Assembly (NCBI RefSeq): GCF_030732845.1
Contig: NZ_JASHKA010000009.1
Span: 186,001 to 250,000 of the forward strand
Direction of reading: 5' to 3'
Length of the DNA stretch: 64,000 bases
Source of the DNA: Roseibium sp. MMSF_3544
GTDB lineage: Bacteria; Pseudomonadota; Alphaproteobacteria; Rhizobiales; Stappiaceae
Both the position numbers and the translations under genes were made by a program. Positions 8,585 to 16,375 of this stretch are shown piece by piece. The notes under the pieces are model-generated. The model was not told the origin of the DNA, did not search any database, and saw only the letters and a program-made list of their open reading frames with translations. Each line of letters opens with the position of its first letter. The stretch's first letter is position 1.

Positions 8585-9457
8585 ATGAACGACCTCCAAG
8601 AGGGTGACGCATTGCACCGCTCAATTCTGATCACCGGGTGTTCCTCGGGAATTGGCGCGGAAGCGGCGCATATATTGCGTGGCCGAAACTGGCGGGTCTT
8701 TCCGACCGCGCGCAAGCAGGAGGATGTCGACCGGCTCGCCGCCCAGGGTTTCGAAGCCTACCGGCTGGACTATGAAGACCCAACGACTATCCGCGAGACG
8801 GCGGAGACCGTCCTGGATCTCACCGACGGCAGATTGAGTGCGGTTTTCAACAATGGTGCCTATGCTGTGCCTGGCGCCCTTGAAGATATTCCGCCAGAAG
8901 CGCTTCGCGCCCTGTTTGACGCCAACTTTATCGGCTGGCACGACCTGACACGCCAGCTTATTCCGGCGATGCGCTCCAACAGATCGGGGCGGATCGTGCA
9001 ATGTTCTTCTGTACTTGGCTTCGTGGCGCTAAAGTTTCGGGGCGCCTACACTGCGTCCAAATTTGCGCTGGAAGCGTATACGGACACTTTGCGGCAAGAA
9101 CTCAAAGGCAGCGGATTGCATGTGTCTCTCATCGAGCCGGGTCCGATCGACACCCGGTTCACGCAAAATACGCTTGCCAATTTCGACAAGTGGATCGGCG
9201 AAGAAGGACTCAGGTCTTCGGTGTTTCGGGAAACATATGAAAAACGGCGCATCCGTATGGAATCCGGCGAGCCGGGACCCTTCAAACTTCCACCGGGCGC
9301 GGTGGTCAAGCGGCTGGTACATGCGCTTGAAGCCAAACGCCCGAAAGCGCGGTATCATGTCACAATACCCACCACCGTGATGGCGGCGGCGAAACGTGTT
9401 TTGCCGACCGTTCTTCTGGACAAATTTTGTATCAGGGCCGCAGACGCCGAAGAATAG
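8585..9457 (+). CDS. Short-chain dehydrogenase/reductase
   Basis: 290 residues of classical SDR type. TGCSSGIG (NADP-binding glycine motif) is close to the N-terminus, followed by NNGAY, the catalytic SS of CSSVLG, the YTASK active-site motif and EPGPIDT after it. The substrate is unknown. The ATG at 8585 lacks a clear ribosome-binding site; an in-frame TTG at 8612, seven bases after AAGAGGG, would give a nine-residue shorter protein starting MHRSILITG and is equally plausible. It follows the UbiH-type gene after 69 bases and precedes a small membrane protein gene. Confidence 0.88.
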   Translation: MNDLQEGDALHRSILITGCSSGIGAEAAHILRGRNWRVFPTARKQEDVDRLAAQGFEAYRLDYEDPTTIRETAETVLDLTDGRLSAVFNNGAYAVPGALEDIPPEALRALFDANFIGWHDLTRQLIPAMRSNRSGRIVQCSSVLGFVALKFRGAYTASKFALEAYTDTLRQELKGSGLHVSLIEPGPIDTRFTQNTLANFDKWIGEEGLRSSVFRETYEKRRIRMESGEPGPFKLPPGAVVKRLVHALEAKRPKARYHVTIPTTVMAAAKRVLPTVLLDKFCIRAADAEE

Positions 9458-9495
9458 GCGAACCATTCGAAGAAACGGTCCAACAGGGAAAGATA

Positions 9496-9693
9496 ATGGC
9501 TGAAATTGTACGCATTCTAATTCCGGTCGGCATGGCTGCAGTCGCCATCGTTCTCCTGCTCGGGATCTGGAACATGTTCAGAAACGGCCCGGCGAACCGG
9601 TCGCAGATGCTGATGCGCTGGCGCGTCGGATTGCAGTTTCTGGTCATTGTCCTCGTCATGGGCGGGCTCTATTTCTTCGGGTCCGGCGTGTAG
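9496..9693 (+). CDS. Twin-transmembrane-helix small protein (HIG1 domain type)
   Basis: 65 residues with two hydrophobic helices (about 5-24 and 46-62) separated by a short polar loop with NMFRNGPANRSQMLMRWRV. That loop is typical of the alphaproteobacterial HIG1-like small proteins related to mitochondrial respiratory-supercomplex factors. The ATG at 9496 follows AGGGAA at five bases; the open frame upstream is not needed. It lies 36 bases before the adenosyltransferase gene, a pairing I recall from other Rhizobiales. Function in respiration is inferred from the family only. Confidence 0.85.
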   Translation: MAEIVRILIPVGMAAVAIVLLLGIWNMFRNGPANRSQMLMRWRVGLQFLVIVLVMGGLYFFGSGV

Positions 9694-9729
9694 CACCCGC
9701 GAGCGGGCACAGATGGGGAACGGGACGAT

Positions 9730-10305
9730 ATGGTTGTCTTGAACAAGATTTATACAAAAACCGGTGACGACGGCACGACCGCGCTCGGAACCGGAGAAAG
9801 ACGCCCGAAGAGCGATCTCAGGATCGAGGCCTACGGGACAGTTGACGAGACAAATGCGGTTGTCGGGCTTGTGCGCTTGCATACAGCAGCGGACGCTCCC
9901 GTAATCGATACGGTTCTCGGCCGGATTCAGAACGATTTGTTCGACCTGGGCGCAGACCTTGCCACACCGGAAACGGATCAGGATCTCGGCTATGAGCCGT
10001 TGCGCATGACCGACGCTCAGGTCTCTGCAATCGAAAGCGCGATTGACGAACTGAATTCCGAGCTTTCGCCTTTGCGGTCTTTCGTTTTGCCCGGCGGGAG
10101 CGGTGCATCCGCCTACCTTCACCTTGCCCGGACCGTGTCGCGACGTGCCGAGCGGCTGATGGTGGATCTTGCCTCCAGCGAGAAGATCAACCCTGCAGCT
10201 GTGCGATACATGAACCGCCTGTCCGATTATTTTTTTGTCGCGTCCCGGTATCTGAACGGCAAAGGCGAAAGCGACGTCTTGTGGGTACCCGGTCAGAACC
10301 GATGA
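9730..10305 (+). CDS. Cob(I)alamin adenosyltransferase, PduO/MMAB type
   Basis: 191 residues. The ATP-binding N-terminus IYTKTGDDGTTALGTGERRPK and YGTVDETNAVVG are signatures of the PduO-type ATR family, with RTVSRRAERLMVDL and YMNRLSDYFFVASRYLN towards the C-terminus. It transfers the adenosyl group of ATP to cob(I)alamin or its a,c-diamide to make the coenzyme B12 form. This family is distinct from the CobA/CobO (BtuR) type. It is co-directional with the HIG1-like gene upstream and the rhomboid gene downstream. Confidence 0.93.
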   Translation: MVVLNKIYTKTGDDGTTALGTGERRPKSDLRIEAYGTVDETNAVVGLVRLHTAADAPVIDTVLGRIQNDLFDLGADLATPETDQDLGYEPLRMTDAQVSAIESAIDELNSELSPLRSFVLPGGSGASAYLHLARTVSRRAERLMVDLASSEKINPAAVRYMNRLSDYFFVASRYLNGKGESDVLWVPGQNR

Positions 10306-10343
10306 AAACTTGACGAGAGCGATTTACGGGGGCCGATCGCTGA

Positions 10344-11036
10344 ATGTTCATTCCGATTCATGATCAAAACCGCCTTGAGCACGTGCCATGGCCATTCGTG
10401 AACCTCACGATCATCGCCCTGAATATCCTGGTGTTCCTTGCCCTGCAGGGCGCGGGCGAACAGCAAGCCGTGGGCGCGTCGTCGGTTTCACACGGTCTTA
10501 TACCGGTTGTCCTTTTTGATATCCGCGATCTTGCGCCACACGTTCAGGTGCTGCCGGACTGGATGTCTTTGATTACTTACGCCTTTCTGCACGGCAGTTT
10601 CATGCATCTGATCGGCAATATGCTTTTCCTGTGGGTGTTTGGCGACAACGTCGAAGATGCCATGGGGCACGTCCGTTACTTGTTGTTTTACCTGATATGC
10701 GCGGCTGCGGGTGGATTTGCCTATGCCATCCTGGATCACAACTCACAGGTACCGCTGATCGGTGCGTCTGGCGCGGTTTCAGGCGTGGTCGCCGCTTATC
10801 TGATGTTGCACCCGCGCGTCAAAGTGTGGGTCCTTGCATTTGGGCGAATACCACTGCGCCTGACAGCACAATGGTTGCTTGGAGCCTGGGTGATCTTCCA
10901 GATCGTCAATGCCGTGATAGCCGCTGACAGTCAGGTGGCCTGGATTGCGCATGTCGGGGGATTGGCCGCGGGCGCCGTTCTGGTGATTTTTTTCAGGCGC
11001 AAGGGAGTTGCCCTGTTTGACCGCAACCTGGCCTGA
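10344..11036 (+). CDS. Rhomboid family intramembrane serine protease
   Basis: 230 residues with about six transmembrane segments. The catalytic serine is S142 in GASGAVSG and the catalytic histidine H203 in IAHVGG. The conserved HGSFMHLIGNMLFLWVFGDNVED segment (83-105) holds the histidine and asparagine of the oxyanion region. The long polar segment between the first helix and HGSFMH (about 36-74) fits the L1 loop. It cleaves transmembrane substrates within the membrane; the substrate is unknown. It is convergent with the lipoprotein gene, with only nine bases between stop codons. Confidence 0.93.
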   Translation: MFIPIHDQNRLEHVPWPFVNLTIIALNILVFLALQGAGEQQAVGASSVSHGLIPVVLFDIRDLAPHVQVLPDWMSLITYAFLHGSFMHLIGNMLFLWVFGDNVEDAMGHVRYLLFYLICAAAGGFAYAILDHNSQVPLIGASGAVSGVVAAYLMLHPRVKVWVLAFGRIPLRLTAQWLLGAWVIFQIVNAVIAADSQVAWIAHVGGLAAGAVLVIFFRRKGVALFDRNLA

Positions 11037-11050
11037 CGAGGAACGTCAGG
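11032..11050. terminator. Hairpin at convergent gene ends
   Basis: CCTGACG and CGTCAGG form a perfect 7-base stem with a 5-base loop exactly across the stop codons of the rhomboid gene (+) and the lipoprotein gene (-). A long T tract is missing, so termination may be weak or act in both directions. Confidence 0.45.
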
Positions 11051-11435
11051 TTGTCTCCCATACGGCGTTCGGATTGCGGCAGGCGACGCCGCGGCGGTTG
11101 ACCGACTTTCCGGATGCCAGGGTTATGCGCTCGCTGTAGGAACGGCAATAGGTGCCTTCGGTCGTTTTCCAGGTGCGCAGTGGCGTAACGGACCCGCTGG
11201 TGCCGCTGGACGGGCTTTTCCAACGCGTCGACTCACCAGACAGCTTGTTTTCCAAGGCAATCTGGAGATTTGAATCTGCCATCGATTTGTCGGTGGTTTC
11301 GAGCGCTGCCGGTAAAGACGCTGCGACAGCCTCGTTCTGCTCTTGCGTCGATATCATCGTGCACGCCGATAGAGCTGCTAGGCTCGAGGCCGCAAGTACA
11401 ACTCTTGCGGAGAGCAAATTCCTGTAACGTCCCAA
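11046..11435 (-). CDS. Lipoprotein with C-terminal surface-antigen-type domain
   Basis: 129 residues. The N-terminus has a positively charged start, a hydrophobic run and a lipobox LSAC with C25 as the lipidation site. From about 83 the sequence VTPLRTWKTTEGTYCRSY, then RRGVACRN and VWETT, resembles the C-terminal domain of 17-kDa surface-antigen-like proteins, with cysteines C97 and C119. The same pattern recurs in the anti-sigma protein at 12665-13369. The start is TTG at 11435; a GAGGCGGG stretch lies upstream. Probably anchored in the outer membrane; function unknown. Confidence 0.75.
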   Translation of the reverse strand: MGRYRNLLSARVVLAASSLAALSACTMISTQEQNEAVAASLPAALETTDKSMADSNLQIALENKLSGESTRWKSPSSGTSGSVTPLRTWKTTEGTYCRSYSERITLASGKSVNRRGVACRNPNAVWETT

Positions 11436-11456
11436 CGTTGATCCCGCCTCTTGGAT

Positions 11457-11948
11457 CTACTTCCAGCCGTTTGCGATCGCCTCCCGTTCCTGGTTTCTCG
11501 ACAGAATGCCGCCGGAAGGTTCGCTGTCGCCACTGAACTGGCTGCCCTTAACAACGCCTTTAAGCAGACCGCCAGAGTTAGACTTTTCTGAGGCAGATTG
11601 TCCGGAATTTTGGCTGGGACTTGCAGCAGCGCGTTTCTCTTGTTCAGAGTTCCAGCCTTCGCGCCCGTCTGACGACCGGCCGCCGCCATCGCCACCTGAC
11701 CGGCCTCCGCCGTCGCCACCTGAGCGGCCACCGCCGCCGCCGTCACCGCCGCCGCCTTTGCCGCCCCCACTGCTGCCGCCACCGCCGCCGTCGCCCGATT
11801 GTGCAGCCGCGGCGTTGGAATCCTTCAAGTCAATCAAGGGGCTAAAGTAGACGAGAGAGAACACCAACGCCGAGGCCGCAACACTCGGCAGAATGCGGAA
11901 CATCGCAGAGAGGCGGTCTTGCAATGAATTCTGGCGAGTGCGTTTCAT
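11457..11948 (-). CDS. Gly-rich exported or membrane-anchored hypothetical protein
   Basis: 163 residues. A basic N-terminus (MKRTRQNSLQDR) precedes a hydrophobic segment at about 18-38 that could be a signal peptide or anchor. Residues about 50-98 are almost entirely Gly with Asp, Ser, Lys and Arg in GGG/GGDGGGR repeats. The tail is Ser/Gln/Asn-rich and ends in ILSRNQEREAIANGWK, the only ordered-looking part. I do not recognise a family. It diverges from the ECF sigma gene across a 177-base spacer and may share its regulation, which is inference. Confidence 0.65.
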   Translation of the reverse strand: MKRTRQNSLQDRLSAMFRILPSVAASALVFSLVYFSPLIDLKDSNAAAAQSGDGGGGGSSGGGKGGGGDGGGGGRSGGDGGGRSGGDGGGRSSDGREGWNSEQEKRAAASPSQNSGQSASEKSNSGGLLKGVVKGSQFSGDSEPSGGILSRNQEREAIANGWK

Positions 11949-12125
11949 CGGGTTCCGGCTATTCAGTAAGTTGCTTTGTTGCGACGTACGGGAACGGATG
12001 CCCTATTCCCTTGCACACATAACACACGGTGGTCTCATTTCTTCCGCACCATTAATGAAAAAATAAAAGGATGAAAAGGTCGTTTCACGTGTTGTTTTTT
12101 CGAGAGCGGTTTTGCGGAGAACTCC

Positions 12126-12668
12126 TTGTCTGATGAATCCCTGAAAACGGAGATGATCCGTTTGCTGCCGAAGCTAAGGAGTTTCGCACTGAGACTGTGC
12201 CGGAATCCGGATCAGGCTGACGACCTGGTCCAGACAACGTGCGAGCGTGCCATTCGGTCCTTGGATCAGTTCGACCCCGCGACCCGCCTCGACAGCTGGA
12301 TGTTCCGCATTCTGCAAAATTTATATTTTAATTCTGTGAGGGACGGCGCCAACCGGGCCCGTTTGTTTGATTTGGCTATGATGGATTTTGAAGAAAGTTA
12401 TGATGGCGCGAAAGCGGCTGCCAGCAGTCTGGAACTGCAGAAAGTTCAGGCGTTCATAGGACAGCTTGAAGAGGATAATCGCGAGGTTCTTCTGAAAATC
12501 GCGATCGAAGGACAAAGTTACAAGGACGTTGCGGCCGAACTCGGCGTTCCGATTGGAACCGTGACCAGCCGCCTCGCCCGGGCGAGATTGAAACTCAGAG
12601 AATTCCTGGAGGCGAAGGAAACCGCGCCAGGGGTCACGCTACGCAGCATGCCAGGAGGTGTGTCATGA
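12126..12668 (+). CDS. ECF-type RNA polymerase sigma factor
   Basis: 180 residues. Region 2 appears as DQADDLVQTTCERAIRSLDQF and LDSWMFRILQN; region 4 as EDNREVLLKIAIEGQSYKDVAAELGVPIGTVTSRLARAR, a sigma-70 helix-turn-helix. There is no region 3, as usual for ECF factors. The start is TTG at 12126 with GCGGAGA five bases upstream. Its stop overlaps the ATG of the next gene by four bases (ATGA), the typical coupling of a sigma factor with its anti-sigma factor. The target promoter motif is unknown; no matched pair of -35/-10 elements could be recognised upstream. Confidence 0.93.
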   Translation: MSDESLKTEMIRLLPKLRSFALRLCRNPDQADDLVQTTCERAIRSLDQFDPATRLDSWMFRILQNLYFNSVRDGANRARLFDLAMMDFEESYDGAKAAASSLELQKVQAFIGQLEEDNREVLLKIAIEGQSYKDVAAELGVPIGTVTSRLARARLKLREFLEAKETAPGVTLRSMPGGVS

Positions 12669-13369
12669 CGTTTGACGAGAAACGCGAACAGATCCTGTTG
12701 GCGGAAAACATCGGCAAGATTCTCGACGGCGAAGGAAGTGCCGCCGAGCGGAACGAGCTGTTGCAGGATATCAAGGAGACCGGCGACGGCGCGCTGCTCA
12801 TGCGCGGAATGGCCGCAGACAATGCCTTGCTCCAAAATGCGCTGCCTGCCGATGTGCCCGACGACAGCATGGCAAGATTCAGGTCGGTCATCGACAAGGA
12901 GTTCGAGAAGCGCGGCGTGATCGCGGCCCCTCGGGCGCATACGTTCTGGACAAGCCCGATGGTGCAGATTGCGGCAGTCCTGGTCCTCGTTGCGGGGACC
13001 TTCATGTCAACCGCGTTCTGGATGCAGTCGCGCATGGATCAAGCCGTTGCATCGCTGGCCGCTCATATGGAAACTGAACGGATGTTGCTGGCGCAAACCG
13101 TTCAGGAAGCACTTGAGACCAAGGTCAGCGGAGAGCCTGTTTATATTGGGCAGGAAGGCAATTGGACCGAAGTTCTGACGCCTATCAAGACGTACAAGAG
13201 CAAAAGTGGTCATTGGTGCCGGGAATATCTTCGACAGTCGACCTTCAGCCGTATGGACCTGACGATCCGCGGCACGGCCTGCCGTGATGAAAACGGGACC
13301 TGGACCACGGTGTTCGCCGAACCTGTCTCGGACAATTTTTCGCCGGAAACGAGCGAAGCAGGTATCTGA
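12665..13369 (+). CDS. Probable transmembrane anti-sigma factor with periplasmic two-Cys domain
   Basis: 234 residues. A cytoplasmic N-terminal part of about 95 residues is followed by one transmembrane helix (about 98-118), a helical stalk (122-152) and a C-terminal domain with LTPIKTYKSKSGHWCREY, then IRGTACRDENGTW. Cysteines C185 and C206 match in spacing those of the nearby lipoprotein. The anti-sigma role is inferred from the four-base overlap with the ECF gene and the topology; no zinc-binding HxxxCxxC motif is present. The outer domain may be the sensor. A strong terminator follows at 13396. Confidence 0.8.
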   Translation: MTFDEKREQILLAENIGKILDGEGSAAERNELLQDIKETGDGALLMRGMAADNALLQNALPADVPDDSMARFRSVIDKEFEKRGVIAAPRAHTFWTSPMVQIAAVLVLVAGTFMSTAFWMQSRMDQAVASLAAHMETERMLLAQTVQEALETKVSGEPVYIGQEGNWTEVLTPIKTYKSKSGHWCREYLRQSTFSRMDLTIRGTACRDENGTWTTVFAEPVSDNFSPETSEAGI

Positions 13370-13395
13370 CCTAGAGTTTTCCCGGCACACTTTCG

Positions 13396-13428
13396 AAAAA
13401 CAGGCGGTTTTCAGCCGCCTGTTTTTTT
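13396..13428 (+). terminator. Rho-independent terminator after the sigma/anti-sigma operon
   Basis: CAGGCGG (13401-13407) and CCGCCTG (13415-13421) form a perfect stem with a 7-base loop, preceded by five A and followed by seven T. It lies 27 bases after the anti-sigma stop codon. Confidence 0.9.
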
Positions 13429-13645
13429 GCAAACTATCATCATTGCGACGCATCTTTTTCCACGCCCGGCAAATTCCGCCCTTGCGCGCTATCGCGCGAT
13501 TGACAGCTGACGTGCTGGTCAGTACGGTCGCGCGCCATGCGCCACGATTGGCTTGTTTCCGCCGTTTGTGACCCAAGGTCATGTCGCCGGGTGAGCCTGG
13601 AAATGCAGTGCGGTGAAAACCGGCCCTGGAAGAGGTTGAGACCAA

Positions 13646-14395
13646 ATGAAAATCCTCGTACCCGTGAAGCGGGTCATCGATTACAACGTTAAAGTCCGTG
13701 TCAAACCCGACGGTTCGGGCGTCGATCTTGCGAACGTCAAGATGTCCATGAATCCGTTTGACGAGATCTCCGTCGAAGAAGCCCTGAGACTGAAGGAAGC
13801 CGGCAAGGCGAGCGAAGTCATCGTCGTCTCCGTCGGCCCGCAGCAGGCAACAGAGACCCTGCGCACAGGTCTTGCGATGGGGGCGGACCGGGGCATCCTC
13901 GTGAAAACGGATGAAATCACCGAGCCGCTGGCCGTCGCAAAGATCTTGAAAGCAATCGTGGATGCCGAAGAGCCGGGTCTCGTGATCGTCGGCAAGCAGG
14001 CGATCGATGACGACTGCAACCAGACCGGCCAGATGTTGTCAGCGCTTCTGGGCTGGAGCCAGGGCACATTCGCATCCAAAATCGATGTCGCGGAAGGCTC
14101 GATTGATGTAACGCGTGAAGTCGATGGCGGTCTGCAGACCGTAAAGCTGACATTGCCGGCCATCATCACCACGGACCTGCGCCTCAATGAGCCGCGCTAC
14201 GCGTCCCTGCCGAACATCATGAAGGCGAAGAAAAAGCCGATCGACGAAAAGACGCCCGAAGATTTCGGCGTTGACGTCACGCCGAGGCTTACTGTGGTCA
14301 CAACCACCGAACCGCCGGCACGCGAGGCTGGCATCAAGGTGGGGTCCATCGCAGAACTCGTCGAAAAACTGAAAAACGAAGCCGGTGTCCTTTAA
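13646..14395 (+). CDS. etfB: Electron transfer flavoprotein, beta subunit
   Basis: 249 residues beginning [19 protein letters not shown], the standard EtfB N-terminus. [40 protein letters not shown] (the ADP/AMP-binding region) and the [16 protein letters not shown] segment are also present. The C-terminal recognition loop region contains [16 protein letters not shown], the ETF signature that docks acyl-CoA dehydrogenases. With EtfA it carries electrons from acyl-CoA dehydrogenases to ETF-ubiquinone oxidoreductase. It lies 24 bases before etfA. Confidence 0.97.
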   Translation: MKILVPVKRVIDYNVKVRVKPDGSGVDLANVKMSMNPFDEISVEEALRLKEAGKASEVIVVSVGPQQATETLRTGLAMGADRGILVKTDEITEPLAVAKILKAIVDAEEPGLVIVGKQAIDDDCNQTGQMLSALLGWSQGTFASKIDVAEGSIDVTREVDGGLQTVKLTLPAIITTDLRLNEPRYASLPNIMKAKKKPIDEKTPEDFGVDVTPRLTVVTTTEPPAREAGIKVGSIAELVEKLKNEAGVL

Positions 14396-14419
14396 GGCGG
14401 CCTGCAGGAGGATAAGACC

Positions 14420-15352
14420 ATGACAACACTTCTTGTGGCGGAACACGCCGGCGGCGTTCTCAATGATGCGACATCAAAGGCCCTGACGGCTGCTGTGGCG
14501 CTCGGATCCGACGTTCACATTCTGGTTGCCGGCAAAGGCGTTCAAGGCGCTGCTGAAGAAGCTGCAAAGCTCAGCGGAGCGGCGAAGGTCCTTGTTGCCG
14601 AGAGCGACGCGCTTGAGCATCAGCTTGCCGAGCCGATGGCAGACCTGATCGTCGGAATGGCTGGCGACTACGATGCGATCGTCGCGCCGGCAACGGCAAA
14701 CGGCAAGAACACCCTGCCGCGCGTCGCCGCACTTCTCGACGTGATGCAGATCTCCGACATCACAGCCGTCATCGATGCGGAAACCTTCGAGCGTCCGATC
14801 TACGCGGGCAACGCAATCCAGACCGTCAAGTCCGGTGATCCGAAGAAAGTGATCACCGTGCGTACGTCCACCTTTGCAGCTGCTGAAGAAGGCGGATCGG
14901 CCGCCGTTGAAAGCATTGCCGGAACGGACGGAACCGGTCTTTCGGAATTCGTTGGAGAGGAATTGTCCAAGTCCGACCGTCCGGAACTCACCTCCGCAAA
15001 GATCATTATCTCCGGTGGCCGCGCGCTCGGCTCGGAGGAAAAGTTCCAGGAAGTCATCATGCCGGTCGCTGATGCGCTTGGCGCTGCGGTGGGCGCATCC
15101 CGTGCTGCCGTTGACGCCGGTTACGCGCCAAACGACTGGCAGGTTGGTCAGACGGGTAAGGTCGTGGCACCGGATCTCTATATTGCCTGCGGCATTTCCG
15201 GTGCGATTCAGCACCTTGCCGGCATGAAGGATTCCAAGGTGATCGTTGCGATCAACAAGGATGAAGAGGCGCCCATCTTCCAAGTTGCCGATTACGGTCT
15301 TGTTGCCGATCTCTTCGAAGTTTTGCCGGATTTGAAGGCTGCCGTCGAGTAA
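14420..15352 (+). CDS. etfA: Electron transfer flavoprotein, alpha subunit
   Basis: 310 residues. The C-terminal FAD domain shows SGGRALGSEEKF, GASRAAVDAGYAPNDWQVGQTGK and YIACGISGAIQHLAGMKDSKVIVAINKDEEAPIF, all diagnostic of EtfA. An excellent AGGAGG site precedes the ATG at 14420. It is the partner of etfB directly upstream and of fatty-acid oxidation enzymes such as the dehydrogenase downstream. Confidence 0.97.
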   Translation: MTTLLVAEHAGGVLNDATSKALTAAVALGSDVHILVAGKGVQGAAEEAAKLSGAAKVLVAESDALEHQLAEPMADLIVGMAGDYDAIVAPATANGKNTLPRVAALLDVMQISDITAVIDAETFERPIYAGNAIQTVKSGDPKKVITVRTSTFAAAEEGGSAAVESIAGTDGTGLSEFVGEELSKSDRPELTSAKIIISGGRALGSEEKFQEVIMPVADALGAAVGASRAAVDAGYAPNDWQVGQTGKVVAPDLYIACGISGAIQHLAGMKDSKVIVAINKDEEAPIFQVADYGLVADLFEVLPDLKAAVE

Positions 15353-15488
15353 CACCTGCGGCAAATTGATCACGGACCCTGGGGTGAATGCGAGTTTTCG
15401 CTCCGGGGTTCTTGCTGTTCGGCTCAAGACTTGCCAAAAATAGCCACAACCGGTCCTGCCGGTGTGTTCTCATAAATGGAAGTTCAGG

Positions 15489-16370
15489 ATGGCAGTCGAA
15501 ATCAAAAAAATCGGCGTGATTGGCTCAGGCCAGATGGGCAGCGGTATTGCACATGTGTGTGCACTCGCCGGCTTCGACGTTGGACTGAGCGACATTTCGA
15601 TGGAGCGGATCGAATCGGGGCTCGCTTCGATTAACGGCAATCTGGCGCGCCAGGTCAGTAAATCGCTGATCACCGAAGACCAGCGGACGTCCGCGCTCGA
15701 CCGGATCAAGCCGATCGAAGAACTCGATCTTCTTGCAGACGCTGATCTTGTCATTGAATCCGCTGTGGAAAACGAGCAGGTCAAGCGCAAGATTTTTGCG
15801 CAGCTTTGCCCGATCCTGAAGCCCGAAGCCATTCTGGCGACGAATACCTCTTCGATTTCCATCACGAGACTGGCCGCTACCACGGACCGTCCGGAGCGGT
15901 TTATCGGAATTCACTTCATGAATCCGGTTCCGTTGATGGAGCTTGTTGAGCTTGTGCGCGGAATTGCGACCGAAGACGAGACGTTCGAGGCATCCAAGAC
16001 CTTTTGCGACCGTCTCGGCAAACAGATCGCAGTTGCCGAAGATTTTCCCGCCTTCATGGTCAACCGCATTCTCCTGCCAATGATCAACGAGGCGATCTAT
16101 ACGCTTTATGAAGGCGTCGGATCCGTGGAATCCATCGACAAGGCCATGCGTCTGGGCGCCAATCATCCGATGGGGCCGCTGCAGCTTGCCGATTTCATTG
16201 GTCTTGATACCTGTCTGTCAATCATGCAGGTCCTCTACGAAGGGCTCGCCGATACGAAATATCGTCCCTGCCCGCTTCTGGTGAAATATGTCGAGGCAGG
16301 CTGGCTCGGGCGCAAAACGCAGCGCGGGTTTTATGACTACCGCGGGGAGACTCCCGTACCGACCCGGTAA
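15489..16370 (+). CDS. hbd: 3-hydroxybutyryl-CoA dehydrogenase
   Basis: 293 residues from the ATG at 15489, which has GGAAG about seven bases upstream; nine further codons upstream are not needed. The N-terminal NAD motif IGVIGSGQMGSGIAHV is followed by NTSSISITRLA, GIHFMNPVPLMELVELVRG (catalytic His) and a C-terminal domain with MGPLQLADFIGLDTCLSIMQVL and LGRKTQRGFYDY, as in the 3-hydroxyacyl-CoA dehydrogenase family. It interconverts 3-hydroxybutyryl-CoA and acetoacetyl-CoA. It follows etfBA and precedes an acyl-CoA ligase by five bases, suggesting a small oxidation operon. Confidence 0.95.
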   Translation: MAVEIKKIGVIGSGQMGSGIAHVCALAGFDVGLSDISMERIESGLASINGNLARQVSKSLITEDQRTSALDRIKPIEELDLLADADLVIESAVENEQVKRKIFAQLCPILKPEAILATNTSSISITRLAATTDRPERFIGIHFMNPVPLMELVELVRGIATEDETFEASKTFCDRLGKQIAVAEDFPAFMVNRILLPMINEAIYTLYEGVGSVESIDKAMRLGANHPMGPLQLADFIGLDTCLSIMQVLYEGLADTKYRPCPLLVKYVEAGWLGRKTQRGFYDYRGETPVPTR

Positions 16371-16375
16371 CGCTC

